In this document: positions 55,340 to 64,000 of the stretch, one piece after another
Numbering within the stretch: the first letter of the stretch is position 1
Layout: the number at the start of each line of letters is the position of its first letter
Assembly: GCA_963556695.1 (NCBI GenBank)
Contig: CAUWAG010000018.1
Coordinates: forward strand, 1,116,001 to 1,180,000
Reading direction: 5' to 3'
Source of the DNA: Anthostomella pinea
Taxonomy: Eukaryota > Ascomycota > Sordariomycetes > Xylariales > Xylariaceae
DNA: 64,000 bases
The notes under the pieces: generated by a model
Told to the model about the DNA's origin: nothing
What the model saw: only the letters and a program-made list of their open reading frames with translations
Database searches by the model: none
Translations under genes and position numbers: made by a program

Positions 55340-56836
55340 CCTGATCCCGATTTCCCTGATGCACAGTCTGGTTCTCGGGCCAATCAGGTAACCAGATCAG
55401 CTGGTGCGTTGCCGTGTCGTCAACGTCTAGTGCGGCTCTGCTATATGATTGGCCAAGCACCAATCGGGTTTTTTCCTTACCACCCCAGAACTCCAGATTA
55501 GGACTAGTGGTCCCCTGCCATGGGCTGGCTGATTGTGCACCAGATCTTGCCTCCCCGGAAACATATTTAATGGGTGGGCAGGTTGCCCATTTCCCTCCCA
55601 CAGAAACATCTTCCACACACACATCAGCAAACACACCAACAAGCACCTTCATCTTCTGCTTCCTCCATCATGGCCTTCATCCATCATCTGCAACATGCAT
55701 CCTCTCCAATGATCATCCATCATCATCCATGGCCTTCACCACCCACAACAACAATCGTCATCATACACGACCACCTTTGAGCACCATCCGCATGGTTGCC
55801 CACCTTCACGCTCTCCCTCGGGATGACACTACCACACAACAAACCACACCACTGCTCGAGCTCCTCGAAGCAACACAAGGTAAGCCTCATCCCATCCCCT
55901 TCCCAGTCTCCCCACGAGCAGTCTTGCCACTGCATGCATCCTTCCTTGCTGACGCACATGCTCTGCCATCTAGAGGCCTCTGCAATGCAACGCATCCGCA
56001 AGCACCAGATTCCAACCAGCTGACTCGACCACCACTAGTAACTTTCCAATGCATACCCTCGATCTCCCCCAAACTGATCATTCTTGCACCCCAGCAACCA
56101 CTCCGCAGCCAACCAAAACAAACACCGTCCTGTTCACCTGCCTCTGCACCTCAGCCCACCTGGCCGATGGATATCCGACGCAGTCCTCCGATACTACGAG
56201 ACGACGCTCGAGCAGCATACACACCGATGGACGTCCCTGAATGCCCAATCCCTGAGCCTGAGCCTTCACTGCCGCCTCACCACCTTCGGGTGAATGGGGT
56301 CATGATGAACTTTGGGTAACGCGCGCGGGCAAAAACGGCAAAACGGGTGGTAACTAGGCATTCAAACGAGCAACCCAGTTCGCGTGTTTGCAACAGACAG
56401 CATCACGAGAGAGTCTCGGCACACCTATACAATGGGATTGATCAGCAGGCAGCGGCAATCGGACACCACACAGGCACACGGGATATCAAATGGGGGCACT
56501 TGAGGAGGAACTTGGGGGGTCGGGATACCTTGGGGGTTTGGATATTGGGAAGCACAAGGGCTTCGGGGCTTGGGAATTCGCAATGTTGGGATTGACACTG
56601 ATGCAGCGACATACCACATCTACACAACTACTTGAATACAGATGCATCTGTCATAACCATCTGGTTTACATGCTTTGTGATCTGAAAGATCCTTGAATGG
56701 TCCTAGGCGTTTGCGAGTGCGTTCGATTCGGAGTCAGGGGTGATGATAAACGATACGGTGGTATGAGAGAAATCATGGCTAGCCGCACTAGATCCTGAAG
56801 TGTCTCCCTTCTTCGATTGTCTTGAACGAGTGCATG

Positions 56837-57834
56837 CTAGACGAGGTTAATACTTGAATCATACAGACAACGTGGTCGTACCTGTAGCAGTCCTGCTATA
56901 AATTCTGCGGAGTTTAAGCCCACATGAAATTTATAGCCGTTCGATGGGGTTGGCCAGCGGCTATTACCAGAGACAGTAAGTGCGGACTCAACCCTGTACA
57001 TGAGATGTGTCGTAATCCGCCTCACATCTTTGATCGCGGCAGTTTCTAAGGCTGCACCTGACTTCAAATCTGTATATGTGTGGCTCACTTCCTTCGTTGT
57101 TTAATAATATCTAAAAATAGTGCAGTAAGGTAAGGGCATGGTATCGTACTTATCTTGACGTTGCCCGCTAAAGTCAGTAGAACCGGGCTCCCGACAAGCA
57201 TTTCATACTTGACCTTCTCGCTTTCGATATACGACAGCCCATCGAGTAACTTCAAGCTGGTTAGCAACTAAGTGGTACTATATGAGATCGTCCGTACCTG
57301 ACCAAGGATGGCGCCAAGCTGGACTTTGTTGGGATAAGCAGGGCTGGCCACAAGGCACTCCAGGTTGGTGAACATCTCTTCGAACACGATGTAAAGACTT
57401 TGATCTGTTGTGAATGCCTCTAGGGCAGTGACAATGTTCTTATGTTGAAGTCTTTGGCACCAGTACAGGATTTTACCTGCTTCTTTGACTGGGAATTCTT
57501 TGACCATAACACACTTGTAGGGCTGGTTCTTTTGCACTGCGATTGTAACATGATCGCACAGGTCTACTTGGTGTGCCATTTCATATTGCTCATGCGGTTG
57601 GCCCCACTGCCTTCTAAGAGCTGCACTCTGTTTGTCTGTCCTTATTTGTTTCTTAGGTTGCTGTTTTTCGACTTTTAGTCGTGGCCTCTTGAGGAGTCTA
57701 GGAGGGGCGACCGGTATATAAGCACCAAGTCGCCCTCCTGTTGAAGGGAGTGCACTGGTATCCCCCGGTTGCTTGTCGGTTCCAACGCCGAGGAGCTGGA
57801 TCTGAGTGTGGCGGGGTCCTGGTGAGTGATCCAT
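56837..57834 (-). pseudogene. Protein-kinase-like gene fragment lacking catalytic motifs
   Basis: Exon 57834-57299 encodes an N-terminal region, then HQVDLCDHVTIAVQ, VMVKEFPVKEAGK (beta-3-lysine-like) and LQHKNIVTALEAFTTDQSLYIVFEEM. A GT-AG intron (57298-57258) leads to 57257-57150 with LLDGLSYIESEKVKYEML and TLAGNVKI. A further piece (about 57040-56880) has DVRRITTHLM ... RWPTPS. This order matches the N-lobe and part of the C-lobe of a kinase-like family expanded in Fusarium and Colletotrichum. HRD is absent, the DFG-equivalent is missing and the last part is hard to splice in frame. It is either a pseudokinase gene or a decaying copy; I favour decay. Confidence 0.62.
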
Positions 57835-57939
57835 TGGGCAGGAGGCTTCAGGGGAATGCCGGGAAGAGAGGATGCCGTAGCTTGGAGCTAACCAGAGATA
57901 GTATTCACGGGAAAGGAACGCCTAATTTCAAAATATTGT

Positions 57940-58530
57940 TTGATAAATGCAGAGTATAAAACTTCTCCTTCACTTACAATTAGTGAAATTGAGGCTTTCT
58001 TTGAAGCGAACACAATCTACTGCTCCTTTTCTGGCCTCAACTCACGATTTGGACCACGCAATGCAAGATGGCAAGAAGCAGAGTCAGCTTCGGAGTTATA
58101 TATGGAAGAACTCAAGAGACTCCCGGGCTTGTTCGCCGACACCATCGGAGGCGCGGAACAGAGAGATCCGGTCTCCAACCTCCAGCCCACCCCCTGAGGG
58201 CAACAACCGTCCGTTAGAGGCTTTCTGCCATGACGAGCTGATAAAGGCTGGTGGCAGGCCGGTGGTGCCTCTCGAGTTTCTGCTTCATGCGGCCAAAGAC
58301 GGAGCCGACACGGAACAGTTCGAACCTTAGCTGGGCGACACCAACTCGGGCCGTCGGGATGGCAATGTAGCACCGGTGTTATCAGCGGAGCTGGAGGATT
58401 GGCTGACATTCCACAAATGGCAGTGGGACAACCGCGGCCAGACCATTAGGCTATGTAGCCATAAATGCACCATGGCGGAAGGCTGCTAGTTACTTGATGC
58501 CCGCTACACCCGAAGAATCACCATTGGGAC
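57940..58530 (+). pseudogene. Frameshifted fragment of a fungal family of unknown function
   Basis: One frame (57940-58197) reads INAEYKTSPSLTISEIEAFF, SFSGLNSRFGPRNARWQEAE, SELYMEELKRLPGLFADTIG and ends at TGA. A shifted frame resumes with GNNRPLEAFCHDELIKAG, RPVVPLEFLLHAAKDGA. After a TAG at 58330 a further piece LEDWLTFHKWQWDNRG follows. I recall this block order from large fungal proteins with an uncertain 'Ankyrin 2,3/unc44' label, which normally continue for several hundred residues. Here it has at least one frameshift, one stop and a lost 3' end. It lies about 100 bp from, and points away from, the kinase-like fragment. Confidence 0.55.
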
Positions 58531-60210
58531 CCGGCCTAGATCTAGCCGCGGCTCTACTATTTGAACGATGATTTTTTTCTTTAGTTGCAACACATATCAA
58601 CCGAAGCAGGGGATTTTCCTCACCCAGGTGTCCAGGTTGTGTTCTTAGTTCTAGCTGTTTGGGGGCAGGATAATCAGTTACGTTAGGCAACAGAAGTCAA
58701 GAGCACTCAGGATGAACCATAATCCAACACGCCCTCTCAGACTGAGGACTCGGTCGGCTGCTCTTCTACACAAGCGGCTTTAGGAACAGCCAAATTTCGG
58801 TTTGCCTACAGGCTACGCATAGTAAACAAAGAACAGCACTCTGTGGCAACGCTGCAGTGTCTTGCCAGTGCGCATACCGAAAGTCTGACGCCGCAGCCGG
58901 GATCCAGGATGTTACTGCGAAGTGGTGCCCTGGCCATTGTGTCACCGTAAAAACCCGGCAGGCGCCTGCTGGTTCGCAGGGAGGTTATACTGCATGTCTG
59001 CGTGAGGTGGTAATGGATCATGGGATTGGTTAGACAACAGCCAGGGAAGATGAAACATAATTATGAGCAGGGACTGGATCGCGAACAGGAGCTGAACCAC
59101 GGGTTAGAACCGGGTTATAAAGCAAGAATTGGATCAAGACCAGGACGGAGAATGGGCTTAGCGTCCTAGCCTGGTGTTTCCTTGATTCTGACATGTATGT
59201 AAATGAGTGGTCACGAGTGACTCATAGATAGCCTCACTTAATCCCATGCATGTGTATCGCACCACGTCACTGCCTCCGGCCCAATCCTTCTCCAACTCAC
59301 CTGACCATATACTAGAACCGAACTCACTCGCACAGCTTGCCTGGATCTTCTTCTCCTATTCGTGTTGTCAATGGGCTTACTTACGTTACGCTACGTTGAC
59401 GCTTTTCGTGCACGATGTCAACCCTTTGGCCTGGCCAGAGTCTGAAGCGCGTGTCTCTGCTCACCGGAACGCATCCAGCATAAGGCCATAGGGATGCTCC
59501 ACTGCTTCCTCGGCCGCGCGCTTGCATTTATCGGCAAATACCCCATGCCTCATACGGAACGGGCGGAGAGGATCCAGCTCGAACATAAACAGGTAGGCTC
59601 TCATGCAGTGAGCGGCCACCTCAAATTGTCCCGTTTTATTCTACCCCGAATGGTGACCTGGGCTGAAACACGCATGTATGACTCATGCATCAGACTGTGA
59701 CACCTAAAAGATAATCAACGTAATAACTGTCTCTCGTGCCACCTCGAAAGCAGGCCCCCCTTCCCAACCTCTCCCGCTTTGCTTTCCCTCAACTCCAGTG
59801 ACGCTCCGCAGTTCGCCATTGAGGCTTAACCACAAGGTCAAACGTCTGTAAGCTGAGTCAACAGGCACTTGAGCTTCTTGCAGATCACTTCACCGGCATA
59901 CAGCCTCACATCTCACGTTGATCAATTTGCGCACCAGTCCTGGCCGTCCCTGTCTCCTCGGCGAGGTAGACCGCGTGTACACTAGCGCGTCCTGGTAAAC
60001 GCATCCTTCTACTTCAGGAAGAGCGTCTCGCACTCTGAACTCCAAAACAATGGCTTGGGAGGGCGGGGGGACGGACATTGCTTAGATATATCCATCAAGA
60101 CAAACCAGAGCTCAGCTTTGAATCGGCACCTTAATCGCAAGCATTCCTGGTGCTATTTCCTGAACATGATTGGTGCTGACCTGCAGGATGTGGCGGCGGT
60201 GCTGAGCTCA
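58531..60210. other. Intergenic region, no supported gene
   Basis: No motif-bearing frame. The first part may contain more decayed sequence of the upstream fragment. The right edge, at 60210, is the probable insertion point of the LINE. Confidence 0.4.
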
Positions 60211-60211
60211 G

Positions 60212-60271
<60 letters not shown>
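60211..60271. repeat. (GTT)20 microsatellite, (AAC)n on the element strand
   Basis: About twenty GTT units in the plus strand. Because it begins exactly where the LINE 3' end stops, I read it as the element's simple-repeat tail and not an independent microsatellite. Confidence 0.85.
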
Positions 60272-60272
<1 letters not shown>

Positions 60273-60642
60273 AGCATTTAACGCCGGGGGGACTGCCGCG
60301 TAGCGGCGTCAACCAGGGGCTCCAAGAGGCCGCTCAGGCGTGCTAGGCTAGGTCTTCTATATACATACACTGCCCATCTAGCAGGTCAAGTCCGTAAACA
60401 GCCACCACACTTAAGCGGCGGATCACACCGTGTCCCCCCTCCTCCGGGTGAGGGGAATTATCGGCTGGGGTCCCAAATGTTCAGTTTTCAGGGCGCAATG
60501 CCAGGTTCAGTGCTCTTAGAGCTTATAGTAGGTACCGCAGCATGCCGTAGTGGTTCTTACTCGCCCTATGAGACATTAAAAAGGAAAGATAGAAAAATAA
60601 AGCCCCCAAACGCCGTAATAAAAGGAAAAAGTGAATATGCCC

Positions 60643-61635
60643 TCAGCGAGGAGGGCAGATGCTGTCGTAGAAGTCGGTAGCTATGAGTAGGTCCATGTAC
60701 TCCCGTGGGATAGTCATAAGTTCGTTTAGATACTCGAGCCTGGCTCTGAGCTCCGGCCGGGATGCCGGGGCCCTCGGCCAGACCATATACCATGCCAAAG
60801 TCTTCCAACAATGGATAAAGTGTGTCAGAGTCTTGCTCCGGCCGCACAAACAGTCGAGGACGACGTCCTGATGTTTGAACTTGACATAATACTAAGAGAA
60901 GTCGCTGTGCCCTGAGTAGATAGTAAGGAAGCGGTATAATGACGGCCTATTAAGTACCTGCAGCTCCTTATGACAGCGCAGTTTGTATTTTAGGTTCCAG
61001 TATTTGTAGCGGGCTGACAGCTTGATCTGGGCCTTGGTCCACCACATGTCGCGCGAGCCTTTGAGTTTAAGTCTTGCCTCTGCTTTAATGCCGTATGCCG
61101 TCAGCGTACAGTCGGAGTCGACGTTGGAGAGCTTAGAGCCGGCCTTAGCCAGCTTGTCTGCCAGTTTATTGCCTTCAATGGCGCAGTGCCCCGGGCACCA
61201 CTTGGCGTTGACATTACGGACTTCAGCCTCAGCGTAGAACTTCAGGTAGGCCTACTGGCAGGACACCGCGGCATTGCCGCGGAGCCCCCAGATCGCTCCT
61301 GTGTTGTCCATGCATACCAAGATCCGGCGCTGACTAAGCTCCGGGGGTGACTTGACCATGTACTGAAGTCCCTTCCAGGCTCTGAGCACTTCTGAATCAA
61401 ACACGATAGAACACGGGTCTAGACGACCCTTGCCAGTGGCGAATAGGCGCCCGCCCTGATAGATCGCATAGCCGTATCCGACGTGCATCCGTTCCTTTGA
61501 GCAGTCTGAGAAGACCACCACGTCATGTAGTGGCAGAGCCTCAAACCAGGTCTTGAAGTTCTTGGCAGCCTGTTTCTTATCGATACCTCTAGTTAGATCG
61601 ATCCTATAGCCAGACATGAAGCACAGCGGCACCAA
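60643..61635 (-). pseudogene. LINE RNase H and C-terminal region, with stops
   Basis: One frame carries the RNase H motifs VVFSDCSKE (first Asp), DSEVLRAWKGLQ (Glu), CMDNTGAIW (Asp) and WCPGHCAIEGNKLADKLAKAG (His/Asn/Asp region). It is broken by TAG at 61254-61252 (before AYLKF) and a second TAG near 60893 (SGHSDFS*YYVKFKH). Both could be TGG-to-TAG changes, since Trp fits these sites in relatives. Downstream, CLCGRSKTLTHFIHCW is a CCHC-like end. Confidence 0.82.
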
Positions 61636-61797
61636 TAAGGGCCGCTATACAGGGAGTAACAAGTGAGCTGCTAGTTATAATTTGGTTTTAGGATATTGGA
61701 AGCCGCCTGCACCACAGTCCTGTATAATCGCCAGGAGTTGGATTCATTTGATAAAGGGATGCTTCTTATCTACAGTCCATAGCCTTAAAACAAACCG

Positions 61798-63306
61798 CTA
61801 TAATGCTGTATTAAGCGCTGCCTCTTCCGTGGGGAGGCCAGCGTTCCTGAAAATGACATTGTTCGGTGTGGTCCGCCAGCACGGCAGTGCCGCCTGTGCC
61901 GCTATCGTGATGGATCTCTGCAGAGTGTTGATATGCCATCCTATACCAGTGCTAACTTCAGGCTTGCCTGTCTGTGACTGGTTGTGTGGCGGCTTTTTCT
62001 GTCTGTCGTAATAGACTTCTGACCCGTATAGTGCCGTGTGGAGGATATAGGTAACCACAGCCTTCCGTAATCCGGACACCAGGGGTCCGTACTTGATGTT
62101 GGCTAGGTTTTGTATATGCTGGGATAGCTGCATAGTTTTGCCAGCACGTTCCTGAATATGTCGCTTAAGGATGAATTTCTGATCAATCCAAACCCCCAGC
62201 CAGCGTAGTGCTGGCTCTTTCCCGCTACCCTCAGGTTTTTGGACAGGGTCAATAGTGAGATGGTCACCTATCACCACAGAGGGGTAAAAAATATCTCGGC
62301 TTCTGGTGATATGAACCAGCTCGCACTTCTCAGGAGCAAAGAAGACCTTGTTCTCGTCTCCCCATTGCATGACCTGCTTGAGGTCATCTGCTAGCATCTC
62401 AGCGTTCCGCTGCAGTGACTTTAATACCCTACAAAAGGAGAGATCGTTGGCGTACCTGAAACAGAGCTCCGGGTCTTGTAGCAAGAGCTCTGCCAGGTAC
62501 AGCATATAGAGGACTAGGGACTACGGAGAGCCCTGGGGGGTGCCGTACTTGATGTCCTTGAAGTCCGTGGAGACACATTCAAGCCGGACTTTGGCCCTCT
62601 GCTTTTCAAGAAAGGACTTAACCAGTTCAAGGCAGGCTAGGGGCCAGCCTTGCTTCCGCATGCGTTCCAGCAGCCGGCGCACTAAAAGCGCGTCAAATGC
62701 ACCCTGTACGTCAACTGTGGCGAGAGAGACCTTGAGTCCCTTAGCAAGTGCCGCTTCAACCTCGTAAGCAAAGGACAGAACGAGGTCCATGCATGACCGT
62801 TTAGGCAGCGCGCCCCCGTGTTGGACACTGAGGATACCTTAAGAGAGCGCTGTCCAGGCCATTCGCTTTGTTAGCAGTCATTCTAGCCCCTTGCCGAGGT
62901 AAGAGAGTAATGCAATTGGCCGCTAAGATCAGACCGAAGAGCGGTCTTTTTTCCTGACCTTAGGGATCATTGACACCTCTGCATCCCGCCAGGCTGCGGG
63001 AAAGTGCCGTAGTTGCAAACAGAGCTCGAAAACGTCGCGCACGGCGTCCTTGATATGTTCCCAGCAGGCCTTGAACAGCCTTACCATGATCCCGTCTACG
63101 CCGGGGGAGGTGCTGGTAACCCCGGCGGTATACTGCTCGACCTCTTCCAAAGACACTGTGGTGTCCCTGTAGAGCTTGGCTTCATAGGGCTCCCATCCTT
63201 CCAGCGGAGAATAGTCCAGGTCGTCATGATCTGAGAAGCGTGCTAACACCTCTTCTGCCAGTACTTCAGCCTTCTCCTGGGCGGACTCAACTATCCTGTC
63301 GCCCAC
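61798..63306 (-). pseudogene. LINE reverse transcriptase, broken
   Basis: 63306-62929 has the segment before the fingers (GVDGIMVRLFKACWEH, FPAAWRDAEVSMIPK). Frameshifted sequence 62930-62790 contains LGKGLE and LPKR. 62790-62521 has the palm start (ATVDVQGAFDALL) and YGTPQGSP, then TAG. 62505-61798 has the active-site loop as YANDL in place of YADDL, then LGVWID and the thumb. At least one frameshift and one stop separate the parts, and the catalytic Asp is replaced. Confidence 0.82.
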
Positions 63307-63736
63307 CTTGATCGGTGGGGACTTGAGTTGGGCACCTAGCTTATGCCAGCCGACGATCTTATACAGGTCCTTGTCAGTATACGCAGAGTCGATGATCTCC
63401 GCCAGTACTCTTGTTTGGCTTACGGACCACAGAAAGGAAGGTGCGATGCTCCTCTATGAACTCCATCTGGTCACTGGGCCTGGTAGCTTCCGAGGCTCTG
63501 TAGATACGGTAGGCCTCTTTGCAGTCCTTGGTCTACTAGGGGGCTCCTTTACTGTTGCCTGTGGCCGATATGCCGATGGCGATAAGGGCCGATTGTAGCA
63601 CTTTTGTGAGCTTGTCCATGTAATTGTCTAAGTGCTGCTTGAACTTGATGTCCGTCTGGTCAGGCATAGAAGCCATTCCTGTCTATATAAGGGCAGAGAA
63701 GCGTGGTAGGTTCTCTTTCTTGACCTTGTAATGGTA

Positions 63737-63928
63737 CTATTCCAGCAATTCGGTCCCCCAGCCGGGAATAGTAGTTAACAGGGTGTTGTGGTCCGATCCA
63801 CTGGCCAGTTCCTGGCATACCTCTGTCTCAATAAAAGGAATATTAGTAAGCGCTATATCAATGACATGACCGGCGCAATGGGTGGCTTGCCCTGGTATAC
63901 CTGTGAGATACAGGGCGCTGTCAGTCAT
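63737..63928 (-). pseudogene. LINE endonuclease, C-terminal remnant
   Basis: Contains HVIDIALTNIP and ELASGSDHNTLLTTIP, the typical end of an exonuclease-endonuclease-phosphatase domain with its SDH motif. The rest of the domain continues past the window edge or is degraded. Confidence 0.7.
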
Positions 63929-64000
63929 CTACTTTATTACGTCGGCCCCTCTGTTTCGGCCTTCCACTCTGGGTTCAAACGTGGGATGGTGAACATTCAG

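Larger units (their letters stand above)
52329..56836. other. Long intergenic region, no supported gene
   Basis: About 4.5 kb with no frame I can assign. The frames at 53919-54202 are simple GTGGT/GGTGG-rich sequence. The 301-codon frame at 55414-56319 is His/Pro/Thr-rich from CAT/CAC runs. A short two-exon gene around 55793-56023 (GTAAGC donor at 55880, CATCTAG acceptor at 55976) is conceivable but would encode only about 45 residues. Confidence 0.4.
60211..64000 (-). mobile_element. Degenerate Tad1-like LINE retrotransposon, 5' end outside the window
   Basis: On the minus strand, from the window's right edge leftward, are the end of an AP-endonuclease domain (ASGSDHN, about 63790), a reverse transcriptase (63306-61798), an RNase H (61635-60960) and a C-terminal part (60910-60640) ending ICPPR. 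About 370 bp of 3' region then ends in GGCGTTAAATGCTAC followed by (AAC)20 at 60271-60211. Domain order endonuclease-RT-RNase H fits Tad1/I-type elements of fungi. Multiple stops and frameshifts show it is inactive. The gag-like first ORF and any target duplication lie beyond 64000 or cannot be seen. Confidence 0.85.

Noticed and set aside
55414..56319. 301-codon open frame rich in His, Pro and Thr
   Set aside because: Composition follows CAT/CAC runs; no motif, and likely introns or none cannot be decided.
1..64000. CRISPR arrays, bacterial operons or plasmid origins
   Set aside because: No regularly spaced short repeats; introns and transposon types show a fungal chromosome.

Overview
The window is nuclear DNA of a filamentous ascomycete, most likely a Sordariomycete (Colletotrichum/Fusarium-like). 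The reasons are short GT-AG introns of about 40-150 bp, GC-rich third codon positions in the well-conserved genes, broad intergenic spaces, a Fot1/pogo-type DNA transposon, a Tad1-like LINE, and several gene families known mainly from these fungi. All gene models were read by eye; splice sites were placed where the frame and conserved motifs require them.

Layout. 1-17 kb is an ordinary gene-bearing stretch: a DUF829/TMEM53-type hydrolase (-), a secreted pepsin-type aspartic protease with seven exons (+), a bifunctional 6-phosphofructo-2-kinase/fructose-2,6-bisphosphatase (+), a small secreted four-cysteine protein (+), a conserved two-exon protein of unknown role (-), a short-chain dehydrogenase (+) and an NmrA-like NAD(P)-binding protein (+). 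At 18.2-20.1 kb lies a complete Fot1/pogo element with 90-bp inverted repeats and a transposase broken by one TAG. At 22-28 kb follow a 1244-residue disordered protein and a membrane-anchored SDR with a Ser/Pro microsatellite insert. At 28-31 kb are decayed SDR 3' ends and a small acidic cysteine protein.

The most striking locus is 31.9-41.3 kb. A two-exon protein with a cysteine-rich tail (-) stands head-to-head with a giant gene (+) of about 2280 codons. The giant gene fuses a UPF1/ZNFX1-like SF1 helicase, an NFX1-type Cys/His segment and three CbxX/CfqX-type AAA+ ATPase domains. It carries one in-frame TAG near its N-terminus, so this copy may be damaged or made from an internal start.

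42-47 kb holds two divergent F-box-type genes, one with three in-frame stops and one intact after splicing, separated by a mosaic of direct and inverted repeats, followed by a decayed O-methyltransferase remnant. 49.8-52.3 kb is an 830-residue proline/serine-rich protein with a thrice-repeated RRFAP motif. 52-57 kb shows no supportable gene. At 56.8-58.5 kb, two broken head-to-head genes (a kinase-like domain without catalytic motifs and a member of a fungal family of unknown function) mark a decayed divergent pair. From 60.2 kb to the end is a degenerate Tad1-like LINE on the minus strand, with endonuclease, reverse transcriptase and RNase H remnants and an (AAC)n tail. Its 5' end lies outside the window.

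The left and middle blocks are ordinary metabolism and secretion genes with no evident pathway link. The right half is accessory and repeat-rich, with many nonsense codons that fit C-to-T decay such as repeat-induced point mutation.
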